From contig WIXG01000332.1 in the NCBI GenBank assembly GCA_009869945.1, positions 22,381-86,380 on the forward strand: a DNA stretch of 64,000 nucleotides. Reading direction: 5' to 3'. Each line of letters starts with the position of its first letter. Positions within the stretch are counted from its first letter, which is position 1. The notes beneath the pieces were generated by a model that was not told the origin of the DNA, did no database searches, and saw nothing but the letters and a program-made list of their open reading frames with translations. The translations under genes were made by a program, and so were the position numbers. This document shows positions 1 through 13,000 of this stretch, piece by piece. The stretch comes from Mesaphorura yosii (taxonomy: Eukaryota; Arthropoda; Collembola; Poduromorpha; Tullbergiidae).

Positions 1-158
1 CCTTTTGCCTTGATTACTTCCGAATTAAGGTCATTATTGTGATCGAGTGTGAAATCAGAATGTAAAAAGAGCTACAGCACGAATACCTCACACGTCAACA
101 AATAGGCAATTAATTTTCCTTGCAAAATGGAAATCTGTCTCGTGAATCGTGTCGCAAG

Positions 159-335
159 AATTCGCAGGTGAGCAGGTCACTTTGATTTACAATTCTAAAC
201 GCTCGCTTCCTTTCTCTTTCGTTCTGAGTTACTCAATATTGAATTGTGTTGGACAATTACGTCGAACTTGTATTCTGTGGGATTCTGGCAGCTAATTTGT
301 TTTTTGTGTGTGCAAATTGCAAAATGGCGAATTCC
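159..335 (-). other. 3' UTR or intron downstream of the last visible harmonin-like exon
   Basis: No AATAAA occurs on the minus strand between the stop at 336 and the window edge. The 3' end of the transcript is therefore either beyond the window or reached by splicing at the donor overlapping the stop. I see no other feature here or in 1-158. Confidence 0.4.
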
Positions 336-3300
336 TTACGTGTGGTCCTTGGGATGTGATTGATGCTGATGATGCTGCTGCTGCTCTTCATTGACGACCG
401 ACAGACGCTTCGGCGGCTCGTGTTGCTCCACGACAACTTCCGAGTGGATAGAGTTTTCGTCTCCGCTGCTGGACGAGACGGTCGTTGTCAAGTTACTGCC
501 TCCACTGACGGACAGGTTGTGCGCCTCGCCGTTCAAACTACTGGCCGAACTGTTGTAGCCGCTCGACTCGCCAGGGAACAGATCCGAGGCAGCACCTTTC
601 AGTACGGAAAGATTCAAGTGTTTGCTCGCTTTGAGGTACTGGACGGCCTAAGAAGGACAGAAGCAATTCAGCAAATTAGTCATTAGTTATAACATTGATC
701 TGACATTGCAAAAGTTCATAAATCATTCTCAGCCAAGAGATTAAGAGATGTCTGACGACAAACAATTAATTTGATAAAGCTCGCTCATGAATTTAGTTTG
801 TTACTCCTTTTTGTGTTGTTGATTTTCTTAATTCTTTTGTTACAAATTTCATTGTCTCACTTCACGATCGATGGTCGTGTTTATTTGCTGTATTGTGTTT
901 TCACTCTGTTTCTTTTCTTCGTTGTTTACCAAATTCATCCTCTTGAACGAGCGCACTGACTGCATTATGTGATGAGGTGACATCTTGACTCAGTCGTGTT
1001 TCGTTCCGCTGGCAATTGTCTGTCTTTGGTTTGAATCTCAACTTTAATTACCATGCAAAGCTTTATTGGACTCGCAAAGAAGGCTCACCAGAAATGGATG
1101 GCAATGCCAGGAAGTCTTCACTGCGCCTGCGCCAGCGCTTGCGTCATTGATGTAGTAAGGAAAGGTCAAACCTCAATTCAGAATTCTGAAAAGTCTGGCT
1201 TCCGAAACGGGACGCGCGCTTGCTGTGGTTATGCGGTTGCCTTTCATGTGCAGACGGCAGTCAAAAAATTGTAACACTTTACAATTTCATTCCCAATCTC
1301 TTTCTTCCCATTTCCTGCCTCGATCCATCATCTTTCTATGCAGCAGCGTCTTGTGTTTATTGTTTGTGTAGTGATAAGGCAAAAATCATCTGCAGCATCA
1401 GCCAGCCAACAATCATCGAACAGCTCAGTGCGAAAGGCTTCGCTTTGATCGGCTTATTGGCTCTCGCATAGAATTATCTCGCACGCTGAATGGGTTAATT
1501 CGAAATGAATGCATGGAATTAAGTCATTATCTCGTGTTATGTGTTACGTACACGACAACAATTCAAAACACAGCGCGATGCGATGCGGTGCGAATGCAAT
1601 AAATGTGCAATCACAATGAATAATGAAGATGGCAGGAGATTGAAACCTGGCTTGGCTGCGAAATGATACATTAATCACTCAACTGCTCGAAAACCATCAC
1701 TTTGTGCTGCGTTTGCATTGGCACTGCTCATCACCGTCTGATTGCGTTGTAATGAGCAGCTGCAGCTTCATGGCTCACGCATTGATGCTGATGCATTTTT
1801 GAGTTTATGGTTCACTTGTGCGTTAAATGAGTTTGAACTCTCATTTCGCGTGTGTTTTATGGCTTCACACTTCACACTAGGTACACGTACACCTCAGCTG
1901 TCATTATACTATTGGGCTTACCTCAGCAAATGGGATGTTATGAAACGAGTGACCATTGCAGTACAGAATTTGGTCTCCAGGCCTGAGTCCTGCTTCACGA
2001 GCCACGCCATTCGACTTGGTGGATTGCACAAAGATTCCTGGTCGTTCTGGTGGTCCCTTGCAGATGCTGCGAAAGTAAAACAATACAGGAAGGAAGATAT
2101 TAAAATTTAATTATAATACTGATCTTATCAGGTAAGAGGCAAGCAACCAATCGAGACAATTGTTGTTCTTAAATTGTTGGTATAGCTAAATTCTAGGCGC
2201 CTGGCGCGAGTTGACGAATTTTCTCATTTGAATGAGTACAAGATGAGTTTCAATATTTGATCATCCCCTCCAAAGGCGAGTGAGAAGTAAGGAATAATGG
2301 TATAGCCGGCCTAAATACGCATACAATCTCGACAAGTTTCGACATGATATGCTATGCGATCTAATTTATTGCTTGGGCAACAATGGGGAAAGCTACACGG
2401 GGCGAGAAGTCGATAAATCAGGCGATGATCGATACCATTCACACAGGTATTGTTTGCGGAATTAATTTATTGGACCACATGCTCTCACGTTTGCAAACAA
2501 GCATAACAAAAATGCTTCACATGCGCCTGGTGCCTGAGCGGCGCGGCACGGCAGGGTGTTGATGTTGCCACGAAGGAGGAAATGTGAGGGTGAATATTAT
2601 CGAGTAACGAGAAAGCTCTGCGATATTGGCTATTTATAATAATGAAACAATGCCATAATAAATTAAATATGAAGATGCACGATGTTTGCACAATCATACA
2701 CACTTTGTTATGTTGAATCGTGAATAGAGTTGGAAGTTGAAAAGGTGCTAATCGAGGTACGAGCTTTCTAATTGAATCGATTAATCCTTGAGCTATTCGA
2801 TCTTATCCTCGATTAACACTTCCGTGAGCTGTAAAGTAAGATCATTCCAATTAAGCTTGTTGGTTTTCCCGTCATGTTAATTTTGAACCGTTCGTACGTG
2901 TACTTTTTGGGTGGCATTCGCGAAATGAGTTCGTAAAGTGACAATTTAAAGCAGGAAGGTTCTTTCTTCTGCCACTGCACTGCTGTCACTTCCCACTTGA
3001 CGGTATGTCAGTCAAAACTGATTGGGAACTTAAATTCACCTGCACTGTTACAGAGAGTAGATTTTGGCCCACCTGTAATTATTCCTTCGCATTATTATGT
3101 GTCAACTGTCAACGCAACAAGACTTTGGTCTTCTCATGCAGTTAGTTTCTCGCTCCCAAAACGCGCTCATGTCTCGTTTTCTCTGATGTGAAAGACTCTT
3201 GTCAGGAAAAATTAATTATGATAACTCAACATGTCATCCCAATTGTCGTCGTCCCATTCATTCGTGGCCCCTGCAACTGTACTTTTTGCACACAGAGGAC

Positions 3301-6300
3301 ACGCAGTATGCGAATTACCGCCTTGTGTGAGCACACGCTAAATTCCGAGAATCCTGTTGTCTAGCTGGCACAACATTTTGTATTTTGCATAATTGTTCAC
3401 GTGAACTAAGCGATTTATTCGTGTCGTGAGTGTTAAGCTCCCCAATCTTTTCCGCCGCAATTTGTGTCACAGTCTCAAATTCGTCGTGAAGTCTTTACTC
3501 TGTTAATCCTGAATAATGCAGACGCAGAATTACATTGGCTTTTCTCACGATTCACTCACCAGCAACCAAGCCCGGATTCGCCAGAGGTGTTGATGTAAAC
3601 TTTGCCCTCCATTCCGTGAAACAGCTCGCTCGTGTTGCTGCCTCCTTGCGAATCGCTCTGCTGCGACGACGCGTCGCATGCTCTTTGACCCGCGTGGGCG
3701 TGCCCATGATGGTGGGCATGGCCCTGGCCGTGCCCGTTGTGAGTGTGATGATGGCGCTGGTGGCTGTGACCGTGAGAATGGTGATGGTGAGGCTGTGACT
3801 GGTGGCGAGTCAGGACAGGGACCTCCAAAATCAATGCAGCCTCTCCAATCGAATCTTCAACCAGTTTCCACGTCAGAGGCTCACCAGTTTTCCTATTACA
3901 AGATGTAATTGTTAGAAAAGTCACAGCTAAATTTAATTTTGCAACTTACTCTCGCACTGGCAGCATGCCGACACCTGCAAATTAAAAAAACACATACGAT
4001 TAGCAGGATTCTGATGGTCATTTATTAATATAAATACAAGAACACACATTGTTTTTTTTTAAATTTCTCTTCCGACAGCGCATTAACAAATTTACACAAT
4101 GATTTATTACTCGCATTTGCTTCCTTCTCTTTCAGATTTATTTCACGAGACAGTTTATGCAACTCTGACTCTGCCATTTAATTTGCTAATTGCAGTTTGG
4201 TGAAATGAAAACGACAAACAGATCTGACGCTAATGACGCCGATGATGCAGTGGAATGAAAGTGAGAATATTTGTGAGCAAATGCAATTAGTGAACCAAAA
4301 GTCGCCAAAAATTATTTTTACTTACAAACTGGCTGCATAGAAATATATTTTAACCAAATTCAAAAGTACGAAAGTCTAAAGTTTTCATCATTAACGTGAG
4401 TAATTCGCGAGTAATAAAATTGAGTTCTTGTTTGGGTGTAAATATTTAAATGTGATATCGCATTTCGCTGACACATTAGAACGATGGGTTGATGACCTTC
4501 AATTTGCGAACTTACTTAATTATAAAAGCTTAAGAACCCAATGCATATTTGAGTCGGCATTGTTCTTAACAAAACGCATGAAAGGTAAATAATAATCGGA
4601 CATGGGAGCAAGTAGGAAAAGATAAGCAGTTCACGCGGAGACTTCTTTTCATTCTTCAGAGATTTTATCACAGCCGAAATGCAACAACGAAGAACGAAGA
4701 CAGGAAGGCACAAAAGAAGTGGAATCAAAAGCGAAATTATTAAAAAACCATGAATCAAACACAATTTTTATTGTTATCATTTTATAACAATATCATCAGC
4801 GAAGGAAGCATGGAACGAAAACATGAAGCAATTTTTTGCAATTTTGCTGGCAAAATCTCGTTTTACGTTCCGAGCCCGTCGACTCTCGACTGGGAAGAAT
4901 GCGAGCAGGCGGTGGGGTGTACGCTCTTTACAATCAGATAACAATCTTTGTACAGTCAAGTGAGCTATAAATTGGATGGTCGAGAGAAGACGAAAGAATC
5001 CCGTAATCCGCGATAAGCGCAAAAAAGAGTCAAGCAGGGAGCGGAGCGTAACAGCAGCAGCCGGCATTTAATTCGCCATACAATTAATTCGTCAAATGCT
5101 GACCAGCAGCGAAACAGATTGAAATTCTTATGTAATCGTATCACACGTGCGTTCTTGTACTGTACTGCTAATGACGGACCACGGACGTTAATTCCCTGAA
5201 CCAGTACAGTAAAAAGAATTTGCTAAGCTGCTCAAGGTGCCGTGTCCAAATTAAATAAATAGTGTTGTGTGACGTACGTGGAACTCTATTCCAAATGTAC
5301 GCGAGGCGGACGGCAGGCTTCTGATTCTAATCCTCAAAAGATTCTAACGGAATTTCCCCGACCAGGCTCCCGCATGTGCTTGCCATTTGCTTAACGAGAT
5401 TTTATTAACACATCACCGTCTTTCTGTTTCGCAGCCGGCGTGGGCGAAGCGTCGAAAAAACATACGCAAAATACGTACTCTGTCGCTCACGTGGAACTCA
5501 GCGTCACCGTCATCTTGTCTTGTTCCTATTCATCGTCATCTTCGTATCGTAACGCTGATGATTATGAGATTATAATGTGTGCAAACAATCATACTAAAAT
5601 TAAACACGAATTCCTCGAACAATGGCAGGCAAAGTTTTGAGTTTGCGCTGCTCACGCGCGTATGTGTGTGTCGTGTACACAACAATGGCAATCGGCAATA
5701 AATGAAATGGCTTTTAATCCCGAGTCTTCTTCGAATGATGACAAATCTCACATCATTCAGATAGCTGCGGCTGAGCGTTTTAATATTAATGAGAAATATA
5801 AACAATTAAATTTGTAACTTAAAAGTTGATAGTTGTCGAATTTCGCATTTCGCATTGATTTGCATGCGACGAGACACCTCGAGATAATGGAAACAATGAA
5901 CTTTCAGTGTACACTTGCTAGTTCCGTGATTCTGTGCTCGGTTACTTACTTCGGACTTTGAGGTGCAAGTTTGTACGACTCTTCATTAGAGACAGACACT
6001 CCTGATGAACAGCTGCGGAGACTGGATACCCGTTCACTCGCAGGATCTGATCGCCAACCTGTAAATTCAAAACGTGCTTTAGTTCTCCGATTAAAAAAAT
6101 CCGCAAATCAGCAATTTGCAATTAGCAGTAGCAATTCCCATTAGTCCACTTTTCGCATACATAATTGGAGGGGAAGCTAGCGTCGGGTTTCGCTTAATTT
6201 AGATTGTCGTCAGACATGCACGCAATAGTTTAAGCAAAAAGAAGCGCATTGTGTCATTGTCTTAAATTCTTACGAAACGAAAGAAGCACGTAAGAATTAG

Positions 6301-9300
6301 TACACACGTAACGCAGAAATAGGGCTTTGGATTCAAGCACGAATGAGGCGCTGAAACGAAGAATGAAAATCGTGACATTCAAATTGGCGAATTGTCATCC
6401 GAACAATTTCTGCATAAACGGTTTGCCAACTTAGTCTATAAACCTCAACCCTCTCATCATCTTCGATAATCTGTATTGCGTGTCTTCCCATCTTTGGTGA
6501 CCCGCATGAGAAGGATCAAAACACGCAAGTTCACAAATATGAGCGTGGGCCGGACTTTCGAGCCCCGCATTTCGCATTCGCAGTGGCCGCGTTGGAATCA
6601 AAGAATGAATTCGCGTCTGGAGTAAAAGTGCGAAATTCACATTTTCTAATATAAACCATGGCAATTGTCGTCTTCCTCGTGTTATGCTTCTTCCTTTCTC
6701 TAAAAATAAATATTGCGAGCAAACATCGAGACGAATGAAATCAAACGTTGCACAAAAGACACTGTACTCATGAAACTTTGAGATGATAATAACTGCAGGA
6801 CGTCGCAGGGGGTCCACATGATTTGCCTTTTGTTCGCCAAACACAAAGCAAAATTGTCAACAACAAAATTAGACTCCGCGATTCTTCTGGACTGCGTGTA
6901 CAGCTCATGGGCCCATATTTGAACTGTTGCTCGTTCGCTCGCTCTTCCGTATTTTAAAGAGTTGGTGAGCTGGGCACAATTTAGGCGCCGCCGCCGTTTT
7001 GATCAGTTGTTCGGTTATCGAATTGATCGTCGATCAAGCTCATCTGCACAACCCACTGCCTTACTTTCCCAAAAGCCGAATATTAATTTGAATTTGGGGA
7101 ACAAAGCGTGCTGTTGTTTCTTCATTGACAAGTATGCAGTTTTGTTCGTATGTGTAACGCAGCAGCGCCATGGCGGTGGAGAAATTGATGGCGTTGCTTG
7201 CGAGTCTACCGACCACCGGCACAAAGAGAAAGGGCGCATATTCATTCGCACCTTGTTCATTCTTCCGACTATTCGCACAGCAGCGCAGAGGTCTGAGAGC
7301 TGCCGCTGTGTTCATGCGCAAATTCGCAAATGAAGATTACATTTATTTATGTATGATTAATTTCATGACAATGACAATGGAAAATGCAAATAGTAAATAT
7401 GGTAGCCTTTTATGTGCAAACTACTTATTCAAGCCAAGTAACGTTATTCCGCATGTATTCTTAATGTGATCATTTGTCAGCTGCAGTCGTCGTGTATCAA
7501 AGACGTCTCTTGTTGGCCGAATTTACAGCAGAGAGCACAGGCTTTCCTTTGATGGGAGAAATCATTATCATCATTGTACAAGTGCGAGTGTGAGTACATT
7601 AAAAATTTCGGAAAGTTGGCACTCGGCTTAATTCTACGTCGGCGCGACAGATTTAAATATAAAAACAATTCTTCTCCATTCTGTCAGTGAAAACGCTGTA
7701 CTTGAGCCCGAGACTCTTAAAACATCGTAAATCGCATCACATGCAAGTGAGATTTGAGTCAAGAGGCTTTTGGGTTTTTCTCTAGCGAAATAACGGCGAG
7801 CGTTGACTGTCGAGTGAAGCGCGGTGAGAAAGAATTCGACACATACATCAAAATGAAAACAATAGCACTTAATGAATGTAGATGTAACGTGAGAGTTTTT
7901 GAGGAATGTGAGCCGTCGCCAAATTTACTATGGCCAGACAGAGCCAACCCAACGTCATTCCGCCGCAGCCGCTCGAAAAGAGGATATTAGGCCATCAAAT
8001 CCTTCATTACCCAATTTTGTACTAAATACTTGCAGTCTCAGTCAAAACAGAATGTTGCGGGTGGAAAATGAAAATGTGCTGCATCCTCCTCGCATTAACT
8101 GCAAATTGCCGACCATGCTACATGTAATCTACTATTGCTACTCTAGGATGGGTGCGAATTTTGGTGTTATTCGCGTTACTCGAGCTGTGTGCAACTTACT
8201 CGCAGTCCCTGTCGATATGCGATGGTTTTCGGGACGACGGACGAAACAAAGACGCCGGTTCCATGCTCGTGACCTCCACGAACTGAAAACCCAAATGCGT
8301 GGTCCGGAGTTGGACGCTTAAGCTTGATTGATCTGATTCGGCTGTAAGTCTCCATTTTGGGAAAAATTGGCCGGTTAAATTCTTCAGAGATTCGACGCCT
8401 TCATTTCACCTGAAATGCAATCAAACATGTTTAATTAGGTGAGATGTGAAAGATTTGGCAACGTACTCGTGGCATTCGTAGACACATTCCATGAGTCATA
8501 CAAGTGGAAGCACGCTTACACTTAAATTAGAGGATACAATCGTAGGGAGTGAAAGAACTGGAGACGACAAAAAATACAAACGCGTAGACATCTTATTAAA
8601 AGGAAAAACGGAAATGGATGAGTTGCACGGTTGAGTCTGGTATGTTTCACTGTCTGGCCTCTTCATCGTATCAAATGTGTACACACGGGCGCGCAATGCA
8701 TGAAGGAATTTTGGAATGTTATTGCACCGCAGTCAGAAATTATATATAATACAGGTAAAATACGCGAGCATGAATGGTATGCTTGCTATGCTCGTGTGTG
8801 TTTAGCTTTTCTCGTCAGAATAGTTGACATACCGGAAATATGGCTCAGTGCTCAACAACCTAAAAACTAACAGTCGTGTCGAGTTGAAGGGGCAGAATTA
8901 GACTGATGCCTGTGTTACGTCCGTGCTCGTATTCTTCTGTCCTTTAAACGTGGCAAACATGTAGTATATTTTTTGTACTCAAGCACGAGTAATTTAATTA
9001 CAACTCATTTTAGTTCACAGGCCACATTATTTTTATTTTTAGTGTAGGACGAAATGACTGAACTCGACCGATTCAAAGATTCTGACTGAATGAAATGGAA
9101 TGTTGAAACAAACGCTTAATCATCGGTTCTTAATCGAAAAGAAGTAAAGTTCAGCAAGACAAACAACGTAAGTAACTGTATAAAATACAACGCGAAAAAT
9201 GCAGCTGTCCGTTAGATTAATTGCAGTCCTGGTTATTTTAAAACAAAACTAGAATGGAATCATGATTCATGAAAGGGCGTCATTGTCAATTCATGGCCAG

Positions 9301-10024
9301 GCTCTTAATAAACGGTAGAAAACGTTACACAGCATTTGACAACTGGCAGTAACCTTTATTGATAAGGTATTGTAGTGCAAATGGAAGTAGGAAATGGTAA
9401 GTGGGAAATGTGGAATATTTGGAATTACGAATCGCGAATCGTGAATTGTGATTTTCATATGAAATGTCAAGTGCCTAATGACAGGAGCTCTATGCAAATA
9501 TGAATAACGTTGCAAACGGAGAACGAATTTTCAATTCAATACAATTAGTCAAAAATTAGCATGCTGAGATTAAAAATTAGTACGCATACGTGCAAATGTA
9601 TGCGGGGGTTTACGACCTTCTAAGCCGTTAATACCTGACAATAATAATAATCACGACAAATGACAACACAAAAATGATTTGTCATAATAATAGAGCAATA
9701 GTGCCTTAACCCTTTCAATAAGGCGTCATTTGTCATTGTCCATGTAGAATAAGCAGCCGAATAACGTCTCGCCAAACGCAACGCAGTATTTAAACAGTCT
9801 GAATTGATTTGATGTGTTTATTATTGTTTGCTTAACCTTTCCCTGCACGGCCTGCACTGCAATACGCTGTGAAGTTTGTACAGTGCAGCATAAGACGTTT
9901 AGACGTTGGGTGTGACGAATCGCGATGATGACGAGATTCGTCGCAGTTCTAATTCTATTTATACCACTCACCTGAAAGAGCCGTTGCGATGCGATTCGGT
10001 TCTGGCTCTGCTGCGTCGAGACAT
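336..10024 (-). CDS. USH1C: Harmonin-like two-PDZ scaffold protein (CG5921/USH1C type), seven exons
   Basis: Coding exons in transcript order: 10024-9972, 8398-8200, 6058-5950, 3974-3950, 3892-3560, 2066-1922 and 647-336. All junctions are GT-AG and the phases close, giving about 391 residues. PDZ1 (residues about 40-125) has the ligand loop FGFSVRGG and the core VGDQILRVNGY, followed by VGMLPVR and EPLTWK, a signature shared with harmonin (human: GLIPV then EPLTW). PDZ2 (about 224-310) has SGLGC, PGIFVQS and GLRPGDQILYCNGHSF. Between the PDZs lies a histidine-rich linker. The N-terminus is short and basic; the helical N-terminal domain of vertebrate harmonin was not found upstream. In the family these proteins scaffold cadherins and actin-linked motors at junctions and sensory protrusions. 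The last exon reads to TAA at 336-338, but that TAA lies inside a good donor (GTAAGG), so the gene may continue beyond the left edge. Whirlin is the alternative family; the EPLTW signature favours harmonin. Confidence 0.86.
648..9971 (-). other. Introns of the harmonin-like gene
   Basis: The introns are 648-1921, 2067-3559, 3893-3949 (57 bp), 3975-5949, 6059-8199 and 8399-9971. I found no convincing nested gene, RNA gene or mobile element in them. Open frames such as 6431-6844 minus and 8496-8696 minus lack recognisable protein character. In the intron before the PDZ1 exon, a better-looking AG at 8410-8411 would put a stop codon in frame, so the AG directly before 8398 is used in the model. 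Confidence 0.55.
3612..3774 (-). repeat. Histidine-rich low-complexity tract in the harmonin-like inter-PDZ linker
   Basis: This stretch inside the exon 3892-3560 encodes roughly residues 159-197, with 19 histidines in about 37 residues, interspersed with Gly, Ala, Ser and Gln. The codons are mainly CAC and CAT in varied order, so it is an old degenerate tract rather than a pure codon repeat. A second, shorter Gln/His run lies at the C-terminus (about 345-380). His-rich tracts can bind divalent metals or drive condensate formation; no role is known here. Confidence 0.7.
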
Positions 10025-13000
10025 TTTACCTTTCAATCTGAATTCATTCACATATTATGCAATGCTGTTTAGCATTTAGCAACACTTACACGCTTTTGAT
10101 CACCATTAAACCTTCCCTTGAATTTCTCTCCTTTCGCGCGATTCTCATGCCCGATAGGCGTGCATTGCTTTGCATTGTTGGGTTGATCTCATAATAGAAT
10201 CGTCAAAGTCGAAGTCGTAATCTGAAGTACACATTGTAATTACTCAAGCGGCAAGGCAAGGCAACAGGTGATTTGATTACTCCGTATTGCGTAATAGATG
10301 GCGAATACATGAAATCACTCGATAAATTAAATTTGCATTGACGATTCTGATTAGCAATCCAGATCTTAAGATCTTGAAGGCTTTGACGACCGCACATCAA
10401 AAATCGCGATGGGCTCCGTCATATAGTCAACGTACTGCGTCCCATTTTGACCACGCAAGCTTAAGAAAGTTGTGCCGCGTACGGCTCAGACGACTGGCCG
10501 ACTGCGTCGCCGCTGTCGCAAAAGTGCAGTCTGACTACTATGCTAAATTGAATTTTATCGTCGTAGACGGTGAAGGGAAAAGAGAAACATTTATTTATTG
10601 CTTGGCACAGCAATGCTGCTTGCTCTCTATTATAATGTCGTGCTCCAATTTCCTTTTTATGTGCACTGCACTGCTCACAATGAGCATCAGCATTGATATG
10701 ATCATCAGCATGACATTGTTGTTGCTGGATCATAAATAATAATAATTACTGTTCATCATCAGTCTTAATCTCTGCATGCGATTGAGAAATCCAAATCGCG
10801 CACACACGCAAGCAACGCACGGCACGGCTCATGCACATGTCACGTAACGCGGCCTAACAAGAGCAGTCCACAGAATAAAAAGTCCACAGAACGTAAAATG
10901 CAATTCATCAACTCATCGTGCTCGTGCTAAAGACTACCATAGAAATGTTGGCTTTCTTGCTGCATGAAACTGATGCGATTAAAATTAAGTCTTTTTCAGT
11001 CTGAGCCTGATTTCAAATTGGTACTTTGCAAATGAATTATTAAATATTTAGAAAATTGTGCCTGCGCTTGCCCTAAATTTGAGCGAATTCGAAAAAGATT
11101 ACAATTTTACAAGGCTTGATCTGACTGAGACAATTTACAGCTTACAGCGTCTGCTCTGCTTTATGGGATTATGAATGGGAATTGGATTGCAATTCAAATC
11201 ATCAAATAAGATCATACAATTAGCTTTAATTTCCTTCCCCAAGGTTATGTTTTGATACTGGCGTAAAGGCCGAGCTAATGTTAAATCACCTGCACCGTAC
11301 GATTAAGGCCGTAGTGGGAAGATTCCTGCTCCTTGCTCCGAGCAAATTCAATGGTAGCAATTCATTATTCGTATTTGCCATTGTAATTAAATACTTTTCT
11401 TGTAATCATTGCTTTAGCTTTGGTGGTGGCCCCAAATGAGTTGGTTCTCATTAAGTTCGTTGTTCCCTGGGTCATTTTAGCAGCGCTGTGGCAGTACACG
11501 TACGCGTACGCGTAAAGTGCGACCGACCGAGTGCTAAAGCAATAAAGATCTGTATCTTGGAGCAGCCGCCGCAACCAAGAAATGGCCACCATACACGAGC
11601 CGAGTCGAGTTCAACAGTCAGGCGACTCAGGCGTTTACCCTTTGGTAGGTTTCAGCCACTGCGTAGTGCTAATCGCCTTGACCCGTAAAGTCACAAAAGA
11701 ACTTCCATTACACAAGGACTTTACTCAACTCGCAACCGCCATTTTCCTTAATTTTTCAATCCCTGTACGTTGTACGTGTTTATTAATTAGGACTTTTCAT
11801 TCTCTTTGCAAATGCGAAAAGTATGAGACTAAAATTAAATTAAATGGTAACACATTTTGCATCAAAGTACTCGCAATCGCGATCGCAACAGTGTTTAGCG
11901 CAGCACAGGAAAAAATCGTGGTTTATTCTCACAATGCTAGTCAGGCCAAGCTACGCCAATTATTGCAACAATCTATATCGCGCCACACAACTTCCACCAC
12001 GTCACAATGCAAAACAACAATGCAATAGCTCACAGCGTAGATGGCTGGCTGGCAATCATTTCGTAGAATGAAAGAACGGTGAGGCAAAATCGCAAAATCC
12101 CATTAATATTTTTTAAGTATTGTACATCCGGTATATTCACTTGCGCTGTCGAGTAGCCGACTCATGTGATTATTGTGATTGCGAATCTCTGAACAGGGCA
12201 GAAATTTAAGGCAAGCCACAATTCCGTTGATCTGCGAAATTAGAAGGCAGTGGTCGTGTGTGGATTACGTCTTACGTATGCGTCTTGTCACAGAAACATA
12301 AAATAATTCCCGTACTTTCCTCCTTCCCTCAGATGTTAGGTAATTACAGTTTGTAGTTCGTACATGCCTGCCAGCCCAGTCTGAGAACTCGGATGACGTT
12401 GTTAGTTGTTGGTGGAAGGATGAAAAGAAAAGAGAATGAATGTCCTCTTTGTTGAAATTGAAACTCACTCAAGTAAATCAATTGACCAAGTTAAGTAAGT
12501 CAAAATATGCACGCGTTACGCGTATGTAAATGCAACCAACCAAAATAATGCATCCAAGTATTTTTAAACCGTTCATTTCCTTACCTGCCGTGCCAACTCA
12601 ACGCGTTTTTAAGAGTCAGGTTGGGTCTGTTTTATTTTGCATTGTTCAATACGTATTTTGTTGCCCCTCCTGCCCAGTTGCACTTACTGCCTGCTCCGTT
12701 TAAATAAACACAAACGAAGCCAGAGACCCAACGAATCATACGTATGGGCATGAAAATTAATTCATCGCAGTCCATATGCTCATGTTCAGGTTGATTTGAT
12801 CTTGCCACGATAGTGCGAACGAGAATATTTTAATTTGACGTCTCAAATGTCCGCCCGGTCTGACGCTTCTCGTCACAAATATCCTTTTGCCAAATGCAGT
12901 TTTAATTGCCAAAAATCTTTCCCAATGCCCAATTTGGCTTCATTAAGTAGCTTCCATTTAAAGTAAATTGGAACACGTATCATCGGTTAAGCCTCTTCGG

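Noticed and set aside
6431-6844. 137-codon minus-strand frame in a harmonin-like intron
   Set aside because: No family resemblance, no linkage by phase to the neighbouring PDZ exons, and the two PDZ halves join directly without it.
11582-12028. 148-codon plus-strand frame in the intergenic region
   Set aside because: Composition resembles translated non-coding DNA, with no start context, splice sites or recognisable motif.
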